Source: Actinomycetota bacterium
GTDB lineage: Bacteria > Actinomycetota > Nitriliruptoria > Nitriliruptorales > JAHWKO01
Direction of reading: 5' to 3'
DNA: 14,898 nt
Assembly (NCBI GenBank): GCA_019347855.1
Contig: JAHWKO010000057.1
Span: 1 to 14,898 of the forward strand
Shown: one piece after another, positions 1-6,523 of the stretch
How the letters are laid out: the number at the start of each line of letters is the position of its first letter
Numbering within the stretch: position 1 is the first letter of the stretch
Notes under the pieces: generated by a model
Seen by the model: only the letters and a program-made list of their open reading frames with translations
Databases searched by the model: none
Told to the model about the DNA's origin: nothing
Made by a program: the position numbers and the translations under genes

Positions 1-1
1 C

Positions 2-223
2 GTGCGCTTCTACCTCGAGCACCGGCGTTTCCGAGAGCGGCAGATCCTGGCGCTGCTGGAGGAGGGGCCGCAGCACACGACCAGGATCGTCCGGCGGATC
101 TACGCGGACGTGGACGAGCGGGTCCTGCCGGCCGCCGCAGCCTCGACCCGCGCGGCGCTGGAGAAGCTCGCCGCCGAGGGACGGGTCGCGCTCGAGGTGG
201 GCGGCAAAGCCCGCTTGCCGTAG
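2..223 (+). CDS. MBL-fold metallo-hydrolase, C-terminal winged-helix end (partial)
   Basis: Only the last 73 residues lie in the window; the reading frame is open to the left edge, so the GTG at position 2 is probably an internal codon. The visible part reads YLEHRRFRERQILALL, then IYADVDERVLPAAA, then LEKLAAEGRV. This is the pattern of the winged-helix domain that closes LACTB2-like metallo-beta-lactamase-fold hydrolases. In that family the domain sits after the metal-binding alpha/beta-beta/alpha core, which would lie upstream and is not visible. Relatives hydrolyse thioesters, phosphodiesters or RNA, so the substrate here cannot be stated. The gene ends at TAG 221-223, inside a strong hairpin. 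The family call is fairly sure; the exact role is open. Confidence 0.82.
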   Translation: MRFYLEHRRFRERQILALLEEGPQHTTRIVRRIYADVDERVLPAAAASTRAALEKLAAEGRVALEVGGKARLP

Positions 224-253
224 CCGTCGCCGGTACCCGGCGACGGCTACGGC
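217..253. terminator. Perfect 17-bp hairpin between convergent genes
   Basis: Arms 217-233 and 237-253 are exact reverse complements around a 3-nt loop (tac). The left arm contains the stop codon of the MBL-fold gene. No T-run follows on either strand, as is common in GC-rich actinobacteria. The site also lies about 80 nt downstream of the convergent L,D-transpeptidase stop, so it could act in both directions. The structure is read directly; termination is inferred. Confidence 0.7.
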
Positions 254-332
254 TGCGCTTGCGGTTCGCGTTCGGTGAGGTCATCGTCCGCGAGTTCCGG
301 GCCGAGAACACGAACCGCCCTCGGGATCGCCG

Positions 333-2561
333 CTATCTGTAGACGAACAAGGTGGTGCCGATCGGGGCGAGGCCCGCGGCCCACACGAAGTCGATCGCCG
401 GGTAGCTCAGTCGCGCGCAGCCGTGCGAGGCCGGGTACGCCGGGATCGACGTGGACCCGTGGATCGCGTGGCCGGCCGACGTGAAGTACTTCGGCCGCCA
501 CATCTGTCCGAGCGGGGCCTCGCGCATCCCGTCGATCTGGCGGAAGAACTCGAACGTCCCCTCGGGGGTGTGGGCGAGCTTGCGCTGCCCGTCGTGCCAG
601 TAGTAGTCCTCGGTACCGGTGGAGGTGTTCATCAGCCACTCCACGCGCCCGTCGACGGCGAACATCATGACCTGACGGGACTTGTCGATCTCGACGTACC
701 GGCCGCTGCGCAGGTGCTTGGGGCGGGGCCGTTCGGCCGTCGTGAGGCGGTGTCGGGTCGCCTGGTCGACCGACCCCGTCCGCGGCAGGCCCTCGTACTT
801 CTGGAACGCCATGACCGCCTGCGAGGTGAGCGACCCGTACTTCCCGTCCGGGGTGCCGAGCCAGTAGCCGAGCTCGGCCAGACGGTTCTGGAGGTCGCGC
901 ACCGTCTCGCCGAAGTCGCCACGTCCGATATCCAGGGTCCGCAGCGCGAAGGTCCACTCGAGGTGGCGCACCGTGTCACCGTCGCGGACCAGCGCCCACA
1001 CGCGACCGGGGTAGACCTGGTTCGGCTGCGGGTCGAAGGGCAGCGCACCGGCGCGGAACACCAGCTCCGACGCGAAGTCCCCCTGCGCCAGCACGCCGTA
1101 GACCTCGCGCCCGTCGACCTCGATGTAGATCGATGATGCGCCGACGTCCACCTCGCGTTCCATCTCGATCACGACGGTGTCGAGGCTGTTGATCTCCCCG
1201 CCGTGCGGTGGACTGATCGACCGCTCACGCAGCCCCGTGCCGTCCACGACGGCGCGTTGCACGTCCTGGGCCACGCGGACGTCGAGCACGAGGTCACCGC
1301 CGTACAACCACCCGCCGGTGACCCCCCACGCCGCGATCTGGTCGATCTGAGGACGCGCGAGGCCCGCACCGGGGGACAGCAGCAGCGGCACACCCTCGGC
1401 GCCGGCGTGGCGTCCGCCCGGCAGCGCATCGGGGAACCGTTCCCCACTGGCGATCGCGACCCGTGAGACGCCGTCCCCGTAGAAGCGGCCCGCGACCCTT
1501 GCCGCGGTCGCGTAGCGGTCGTTGCCGGCGACCCGGACGACGGTGCCGGCGATCCGGTCGATCTCCTGCAGGACGCCGTCGCTGATCACGGCGGGCCCGC
1601 CGACGACGTACACCGTGTCGAACGGTTCGGCCGCGTCGCCCCAGTGCGCGTTGGCGAGGGCGTTGCGGGTCGTGTCCGGCAACCCGGTCGCATCGGTGAG
1701 CAGGATCGGGATCCCGTCCCGGGTCGCGGGTGCAGATGCTGCGAGAGCGTCGGGGAAGCTGCGCCCGGATGCCACGAACGTGGTCGAGGACTCGGGGACG
1801 AGCTCGAGGATGTCGGCCGCGGTCCCGTACCGGTCGTCGCCGGACAGCCGCTGGGTCGTGAACCCGAGCGTCTCGACCGCGTCCGCGACCGCGGGGTCCA
1901 GCGCCGTGGACCCACCTAGCAGGTAGACGGTGGCGTCGTCCCGGAGCACCCGATCGAGCTCCCCAGCCACCGCGTCGCTCAGTCCGTCGGGGTGCGTGAG
2001 CAGCAGTGGGCCGTCGACCGCCCCGGCCATCGGAGCCCCGGACAGCGCATCGGCGAAGTCGTCGGCTCGCGCGAGCACCGCTGCGGGGGCGGACCCTCCG
2101 CCGGGGTACAGGTCCTTGCTGATCGCGACGGAGGTCGCGATCCGGTCGTCGCCCGACAGCCGGTTGAACCCGACGGCGCTGGTCCGGAACTCCCACACCC
2201 GCTGGGTGCTGGTGCCGTCGTTGTCGGTGAAGCGCACGTCCGCGACGTAGCGCCCCGCCGGCAGGTCGAGCGACGCGCGTAGCCGCGTCGTGTACGTGCT
2301 CACCTGGTCGAGCTGGATGTCGCGGGCCTGACCGTTCACCTCGAGGGAGGCGGACCGGACCCCGGCACGAGCGTGGAGCAGCGCCTCGACCGTCACGCCC
2401 CCATCGTTGACCACGGCACCGGGCGCGGGGCGCGGTCGGACCACCCCCGGATCGGGGTGCTCGGCGACCTCGTCCGCGGTGGCTGGCACCACCAGCGACA
2501 GGATCATGGCGAGCACCGCCACGACCAGGATCCACGGACGACGTTGGGCGGCAGGTGACAA
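333..2561 (-). CDS. Secreted L,D-transpeptidase (YkuD) with CWB2 repeats and a peptidoglycan-binding domain
   Basis: 742 aa. A signal peptide (about 1-29: arginines, then a hydrophobic ILVVAVLAMILSLVVP core ending near ATA-D) marks export. An Ig-like segment (about 40-128) is followed by three CWB2 repeats (about 132-225, 236-330 and 342-437), recognisable by RLSGDDRxxT, FxDAL and YLLGG/YVVGG signatures. A second Ig-like segment (about 445-540), a PG_binding_1 domain (about 545-607) and a C-terminal YkuD domain (about 618-741) complete it. YkuD shows H698, H701 and the SHGCARL motif with catalytic Cys715. YkuD enzymes form 3-3 cross-links in peptidoglycan or attach proteins to it. CWB2 repeats bind anionic wall polymers, so this should be an anchored wall-remodelling enzyme. 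The TTG start is supported by GGGGGAGG at 2570-2577, 8 nt upstream, and by the signal peptide starting right there. Confidence 0.9.
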   Translation of the reverse strand: MSPAAQRRPWILVVAVLAMILSLVVPATADEVAEHPDPGVVRPRPAPGAVVNDGGVTVEALLHARAGVRSASLEVNGQARDIQLDQVSTYTTRLRASLDLPAGRYVADVRFTDNDGTSTQRVWEFRTSAVGFNRLSGDDRIATSVAISKDLYPGGGSAPAAVLARADDFADALSGAPMAGAVDGPLLLTHPDGLSDAVAGELDRVLRDDATVYLLGGSTALDPAVADAVETLGFTTQRLSGDDRYGTAADILELVPESSTTFVASGRSFPDALAASAPATRDGIPILLTDATGLPDTTRNALANAHWGDAAEPFDTVYVVGGPAVISDGVLQEIDRIAGTVVRVAGNDRYATAARVAGRFYGDGVSRVAIASGERFPDALPGGRHAGAEGVPLLLSPGAGLARPQIDQIAAWGVTGGWLYGGDLVLDVRVAQDVQRAVVDGTGLRERSISPPHGGEINSLDTVVIEMEREVDVGASSIYIEVDGREVYGVLAQGDFASELVFRAGALPFDPQPNQVYPGRVWALVRDGDTVRHLEWTFALRTLDIGRGDFGETVRDLQNRLAELGYWLGTPDGKYGSLTSQAVMAFQKYEGLPRTGSVDQATRHRLTTAERPRPKHLRSGRYVEIDKSRQVMMFAVDGRVEWLMNTSTGTEDYYWHDGQRKLAHTPEGTFEFFRQIDGMREAPLGQMWRPKYFTSAGHAIHGSTSIPAYPASHGCARLSYPAIDFVWAAGLAPIGTTLFVYR

Positions 2562-2687
2562 GGTGAGGGCCTCCCCCGACGGATGGCACGCGCGACCCTA
2601 CAGCGCGTGAGGTCGGTACGCGGGGTGCTGCGCCCTCTCGCTCCGCGGGGCCGCTGGCGCATCCGGGGACGCTGGCTCCCGCCGGGA

Positions 2688-4325
2688 TCAGGCGACGGGC
2701 TCGAGCAGGCCCCGCTCCTCGATCACCTGGAGCGCCAGCGTCTTGTACCCGACGTCGTCGAACATCACGACCGCGCGGTCGTCCTCGTAGCGGACCACGA
2801 CGCCCTCGCCCCACTCCGTGTGCCGGACGCGGGACTCGATCGGGAAGGGCACGTCCTCCGGCATCACCTCGTCCGCGGCCCCCGTCAGGCAGTTGTCGCA
2901 GTGCCCGCAGGCGCCGTCCAACTGTTCTCCGTAGTAGTTGAGGATGAACCGCCCCCGGCAGTGGTCGGTCTCGGCGTAGGAGCGCATCATCTCGAGGCGG
3001 GACCGCTCGTGCTGGTCGCGGGTCTCGTCCGAGAGCACCGCCGCCGCTGCGGCGTCCTCCGGTGTCGGCGGGTCCTCGACGGGATGGACCATCCCATCGG
3101 GTCCGAGGCGCAACGCCCCGGCCTCCTCCAACCGGGACAGCGCGATCGCGAGCCTCGAGTTCGACAGTTCGGCGCGCTCCCCGATCAGCGTGGCTTCGAT
3201 CGGCTCCCCGACGGCCTGGACCCAGTGCGAGATCCGTTCCAACTGCTCGGCGGAGATGGCGCCAGCGGCGGCGAAGTACTTGCGCAGCCCCAGGTCCTCG
3301 TTGCGGAAGAACAGCACGGCGGACGAGAACGCGCCGTCCCGGCCGGCGCGGCCGACCTCCTGGTAGTAGGAGTCCAGGGAGTCGGTGACGTGCGCGTGGT
3401 AGACGAACCGCACGTTGGGCTTGTCGATGCCCATCCCGAACGCCGGGGTCGCGACGATGACGTCGAGATCGTCGGCCTGGAACGCCTCGTGGGCGGCGGT
3501 CCGGTCGTCCTTGTTCATGGCCCCGTGGTAGTGCGCGGTCCGCAGCCCACGGTCGGCCAGCTCCCCGGCGTACCCCTCGGCCTCCCTGCGGGTGGCCACG
3601 TACAGGATCCCAGGGGGGTTGGCGCCCGTGACCCGGGCGAGGATCGCGGCGCGCTTGTCGTCCTCCTCCTGGTGGCGCTCGACCGCCAGGTGGATGTTGG
3701 GTCGGTCGAAGCCGCGCACGACGATCGCCGGGTCGCGCATCCGGAGGCGCTGGACGATCTCGGTGCGCACCGGGGGCGCGGCCGTGGCGGTGAGCGCGAG
3801 GGTGATCGGATGGCCCAGCGTCTCGAGCACGCCACCGAGGCGCAGGAAGTCCGGGCGGAAGTCGTGCCCCCAGTCCGAGATGCAGTGCGCCTCGTCCACG
3901 ACGAACAGCGACGGGGCTGCGGCGCGGAGGTCCTCCAGGGTGTCCTCGCGCGTGAGCTGCTCCGGCGCGAGGAACAGGAACTCGATCTCCCCGTCGTGCA
4001 GTCGCTGGAACGTCTCGCGGCGCTCGGTGACCGTGAGGTTGGAGTTCACGAACGCGGCGGCGCCGACCTCGAGGTCGCCCATGGACCCGACCTGGTCCTG
4101 CTGCAACGCGATCAGGGGGGACACGACCACGGTGGGACCGTCGATGATGGCGCCGCAGATCTGGTAGATCGCCGACTTGCCCGACCCGGTCGGCATGACC
4201 GCGAGGGTGTCCGTGCCCTGCAGCACGTGCTGGATCGCGTCCTTCTGGCCGGGGCGCAGGTCGTCGAAGTCCAACAGGTCCAGCGCCGCCCGCTTGATGC
4301 GGCCGGTCGCGGCGACGTTCGACAT
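2688..4325 (-). CDS. recQ: RecQ-family ATP-dependent DNA helicase, short form with a C-terminal SH3-like segment
   Basis: 545 aa if started at ATG 4325, which directly precedes the helicase core; a GGGG at 8-nt spacing is a weak ribosome site. RecQ enzymes unwind DNA 3'-5' in recombinational repair and fork rescue. Visible motifs: Walker A PTGSGKS (45-51), DEAH (144-147), LTATA (178-182), ATPAFGMGIDKPNVR (292-306) and motif VI QEVGRAGRDG (322-331). RecQ zinc-binding cysteines are C456, C473, C476 and C479 (CGHCDNC). There is no HRDC domain. The tail (about 495-545, RVRHTEWGEGVVVRYEDD) instead resembles the small beta-barrel at the C-terminus of UvrD/PcrA-type helicases. The frame stays open far upstream, but that extension is arginine/serine-rich, overlaps the divergent gene, and is not credible coding. 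Confidence 0.9.
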   Translation of the reverse strand: MSNVAATGRIKRAALDLLDFDDLRPGQKDAIQHVLQGTDTLAVMPTGSGKSAIYQICGAIIDGPTVVVSPLIALQQDQVGSMGDLEVGAAAFVNSNLTVTERRETFQRLHDGEIEFLFLAPEQLTREDTLEDLRAAAPSLFVVDEAHCISDWGHDFRPDFLRLGGVLETLGHPITLALTATAAPPVRTEIVQRLRMRDPAIVVRGFDRPNIHLAVERHQEEDDKRAAILARVTGANPPGILYVATRREAEGYAGELADRGLRTAHYHGAMNKDDRTAAHEAFQADDLDVIVATPAFGMGIDKPNVRFVYHAHVTDSLDSYYQEVGRAGRDGAFSSAVLFFRNEDLGLRKYFAAAGAISAEQLERISHWVQAVGEPIEATLIGERAELSNSRLAIALSRLEEAGALRLGPDGMVHPVEDPPTPEDAAAAAVLSDETRDQHERSRLEMMRSYAETDHCRGRFILNYYGEQLDGACGHCDNCLTGAADEVMPEDVPFPIESRVRHTEWGEGVVVRYEDDRAVVMFDDVGYKTLALQVIEERGLLEPVA

Positions 4326-4453
4326 CGAAGACCCCGTTCGTGAGCGGCGCCGCGAGGGGCACCGTGCAGAGACGAGGATGCCCCAGGAGCGCGTACGGAC
4401 CCCTCGGCCGGACGGACGGTCCCACCTCCTCCCGCACTCGACGGCGCCTCCTC

Positions 4454-4507
4454 CCGCATCGGGGTCACGGAGGTTGCACATATGCACGGAGATCGACCCC
4501 GATGCGG
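4454..4507. promoter_or_regulatory. 13-bp-arm inverted repeat between divergent recQ and MDMPI-family genes
   Basis: Arms 4454-4466 and 4495-4507 are perfect reverse complements. The 28-nt interior holds ACGGAG twice (4467-4472 and 4486-4491) and a small TGCA-CATA-TGCA dyad. The right arm ends 14 nt before the proposed -10 element of the plus-strand gene, so a bound protein or a cruciform would overlap the -35 region. It is read as a candidate operator for one or both divergent genes; the regulator is unknown. No T-run follows, so a terminator is less likely. Confidence 0.55.
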
Positions 4508-4521
4508 ACGAAGACGGCCCG

Positions 4522-4527
4522 TAGGGT
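4522..4527 (+). promoter_or_regulatory. -10 element for a leaderless start (TAGGGT)
   Basis: TAGGGT matches the actinobacterial TAnnnT -10 form, and the ATG lies 6 nt after it. That spacing places transcription start at or next to the A of the start codon. The GGAGG at 4528-4532 is only 1 nt from the ATG, too close to act as a normal ribosome site, which favours leaderless translation. The same element and spacing precede the threonine synthase gene. Confidence 0.6.
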
Positions 4528-4533
4528 GGAGGC

Positions 4534-5256
4534 ATGCGGTACGAGGACTTCATACAGGCGATCGAGGACGAGGGCGACACCTTCGTCGAGGTGCTGCGCT
4601 CCACGGACGGCGACGCCAAGGTGCCTCCGTGCCCGGAGTGGACCGTGCGTGACCTTGGGGTGCACCTGACACGGGCGCACCGCTGGTGGACCCACGTGGT
4701 CGAGGCCGGTGGCACGGAGCGACCCGAGGATCGGCCAGAGGTCGATGATGACCCCGCGGACCTCGCGGGGTACGTCGGGGAGGGGATCTCCGCGCTGGCC
4801 GGGGCGTTGCGTGACCGCGACGAGTTCGACCCTGCGTGGACGTGGTGGGGCGAGCACCACGTGGGGCGGATCGCGCGCCGGATGGCGCACGAGACCGCGA
4901 TGCACCGCTGGGACATCCAGGCGGCGGCGGGTGAGACCGATCCGATCGACGGCCGGCTCGCCACGGACGGGGTACGTGAGTTCATCGACGTCTTCCTGGC
5001 CTCCGAGGAGGAACCGTGGCCGCACGAACCCGCGACGATCCACCTCCACCGCTCCGACGGCCGCGGCAACTTCTCGGTCACGCTGGACCCGATGCAGGGG
5101 CACAGCCGCCGCGCTCGCGACGATGCGGCCGTCGTCAGGGGGACGGCTTCGGACCTGCTGCTCGTGCTGTGGCGACGGCTGGGCTCGGATGCCGTCCGGG
5201 TGACGGGTGACCGCCCGACGGTGGAGCGCTTCCTGGCCTGGGCGGACCTGACCTGA
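4534..5256 (+). CDS. Maleylpyruvate isomerase-family (DinB-fold) mycothiol-dependent-type enzyme
   Basis: 240 aa. The N-terminal helical part carries CPEWTVRDLGVHLTRAHRWW (33-52), and the middle carries MAHETAMHRWDIQ (117-129). These are the signatures of the MDMPI_N/DinB-like family (TIGR03083 type). H44, E120 and H124 fit the metal triad of mycothiol-dependent maleylpyruvate isomerase (His, then Glu-x3-His). A C-terminal MDMPI_C-like domain follows (about 160-240). Characterised relatives use mycothiol as a thiol cofactor, but the family is broad and the substrate here cannot be read from sequence. ATG 4534 is chosen from the TAGGGT -10 box just upstream. The gene is divergent from recQ and 37 nt ahead of the lipoprotein gene, so the two may be co-transcribed. 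Confidence 0.8.
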   Translation: MRYEDFIQAIEDEGDTFVEVLRSTDGDAKVPPCPEWTVRDLGVHLTRAHRWWTHVVEAGGTERPEDRPEVDDDPADLAGYVGEGISALAGALRDRDEFDPAWTWWGEHHVGRIARRMAHETAMHRWDIQAAAGETDPIDGRLATDGVREFIDVFLASEEEPWPHEPATIHLHRSDGRGNFSVTLDPMQGHSRRARDDAAVVRGTASDLLLVLWRRLGSDAVRVTGDRPTVERFLAWADLT

Positions 5257-5293
5257 CACGCTTCGGCCACCCGGTCACGGAAGGCTCCCCTGG

Positions 5294-6097
5294 ATGAGGA
5301 CGCTCGGACGGGCTCCGCTCGTCGTCTCGCTGGTCGTCGCGCTGGTCGCCGCCTGCGACGGGAGCGGCGAGCCCAGTGCGGCGCCCACGGGCACGCTGAC
5401 CGCGTTCCCGGTGACCCCCGCCGTCTCGCCCGTCGAGCCGGCGCCCAGCGGGTCCGTGTCGCCCGGCCCGACGGCCAGCCCGCCAGCGTCCGGTCCGAGG
5501 GACCCAACGGACGCCGATCGGGCCCGGTTCGTGGCGGACCATCGGCCGAGCGGGACGAGCAACCACCGCAACCTCGCGGTCGACCTCGACGGTGACGACC
5601 AGCGCGAGATCGTGTTCGCGTACGTCGTCGATGCCGAGAACCGCAGCCAGGTCGACATCGCCGACTGGACCGGCACCGAGTACCGGGTCACCGAGCAGGC
5701 GCCCGGGGGCCCCGCGGACGAGCTCGCGGACCTCGAGATCCGTGATCTGAACGCCGACGGCACGATCGAGGTCGCCGTGTTCCAGAGGTCGGGCGCTTCC
5801 GGCAGCTCGGCGACCGTGTGGGCGTCGAGCGGGAACGGCACGATCGTGCCGCTCAACGCGCGGGGTGACTGCTTCGATGGTCGCAACACCTACGGGGACA
5901 CCGGCGTCGCGATCGAGGACCGTGACGGCGACGGAGCCGCCGAGATCTACGCCACCTGCCAGGACGAGGACCTGCCCGCTCCCCTGTGGCCCGAGGTCGT
6001 CTACGTGTGGGAGGACGGCGTGTACCGGTGCGACCACCGCGAGCGCCCCGACGGTCCCGACACGCCCTGCCAGGGGTCCGGGAACGACGCGGGCTGA
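5294..6097 (+). CDS. Lipoprotein with three VCBS/FG-GAP-like acidic loop repeats
   Basis: 267 aa. The first 20 residues form a lipoprotein signal with lipobox VAAC, so Cys21 should be lipid-modified and the protein anchored on the outer face of the membrane. A Pro/Ser/Thr/Ala-rich linker (about 22-70) precedes the folded part. That part has three similar units: VDLDGDDQREIVFA (97-110), RDLNADGTIEVAVF (150-163) and EDRDGDGAAEIYAT (208-221). The DxDxDG-like loops followed by a beta strand are typical of FG-GAP/VCBS propeller blades that bind calcium. Cys193, Cys222, Cys246 and Cys259 could form disulfides. GGAAGG at 5279-5284 gives a ribosome site 9 nt before the ATG. Ligand and function are unknown; three units are too few for a complete propeller. 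Confidence 0.75.
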   Translation: MRTLGRAPLVVSLVVALVAACDGSGEPSAAPTGTLTAFPVTPAVSPVEPAPSGSVSPGPTASPPASGPRDPTDADRARFVADHRPSGTSNHRNLAVDLDGDDQREIVFAYVVDAENRSQVDIADWTGTEYRVTEQAPGGPADELADLEIRDLNADGTIEVAVFQRSGASGSSATVWASSGNGTIVPLNARGDCFDGRNTYGDTGVAIEDRDGDGAAEIYATCQDEDLPAPLWPEVVYVWEDGVYRCDHRERPDGPDTPCQGSGNDAG

Positions 6098-6523
6098 GAA
6101 CCTGGCAACGAGCACCGGTAGCAGGCCGGGGGTGGTGGGCACCGGAGCGAGAGTGGGGATGGGGAGACCCGCTCAGGCGCCCACCGGCGCCGGTTCGGCA
6201 CGAGGGGGAGGCCGCGCCGGCGATGGTGACACGAGGTCAGCAGGGGGTACCCACCTCCCTCACGTCCCGACAGGGAGGCTACCGGGGTGCACATCCACCC
6301 CGACCCGCACGAACGAGGCAGATCCCTCCCCTCCGATGGGCTAGGCGTGAGGGCCGGCCGGCGTAGATGCAGGCGGTAGCCGCGCCCGTCTCTCCGACGT
6401 GTGCGCTTGGTCCGAAGGGACGGTTCAAGGGCTAGTCATCTCGCGCCGAAACACCATCCAAACCGGCAGAGACACCGCGCGTTCGCCGTGGCAACCTGTT
6501 CGTCCGATCCGGGAGGCAGACCC
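6098..6523. other. Gene-free stretch of 426 bp with stacked hairpins
   Basis: I see no credible gene here; open frames crossing it are low-complexity, Arg/Pro-rich continuations of out-of-frame readings. It holds a 12-bp perfect palindrome (6183-6194, ACCGGCGCCGGT) which, with GGCGCC at 6176-6181, can also form a 6-bp hairpin. Two adjoining hairpins lie further on. The first pairs CCTCCCT 6254-6260 with AGGGAGG 6272-6278, extended by GGTA 6246-6249 with TACC 6280-6283. The second pairs 6283-6289 with 6296-6302. They could be a terminator for the lipoprotein gene or a leader of the dynamin gene. No clear -35/-10 pair was found, and I did not recognise a known riboswitch class. Confidence 0.5.
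6511..6516 (+). promoter_or_regulatory. Ribosome binding site fixing the TTG start of the dynamin-like gene
   Basis: GGGAGG lies 7 nt before TTG 6524, which begins a frame reading AEFLDAFDAERDSL. The ATG/TTG codons further upstream in the same frame have no comparable site and would add a basic, low-complexity stretch unlike the start of a dynamin. Confidence 0.75.

Noticed and set aside
2583..4343. Long open frame on the plus strand opposite recQ (586 codons)
   Set aside because: It lies antisense to a gene with complete helicase motifs, and its translation is Val/Arg/Gly/Asp-rich without recognisable domains, as expected from high-GC third positions.
1294..4437. Very long minus-strand frame spanning recQ and the transpeptidase gene out of frame
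   Set aside because: Arg/Pro/Gly-rich translation with no motifs; it covers the boundary of two real genes in a different frame.
4326..5507. N-terminal extension of recQ across the divergent MDMPI-family gene
   Set aside because: The frame is open, but the extra residues are Arg/Ser-rich, overlap a well-supported gene on the other strand, and precede the normal RecQ start.
6401..6523. Upstream in-frame start for the dynamin gene at 6401
   Set aside because: No ribosome site there; the added 41 residues are basic and unlike dynamins, while TTG 6524 has GGGAGG at 7 nt.
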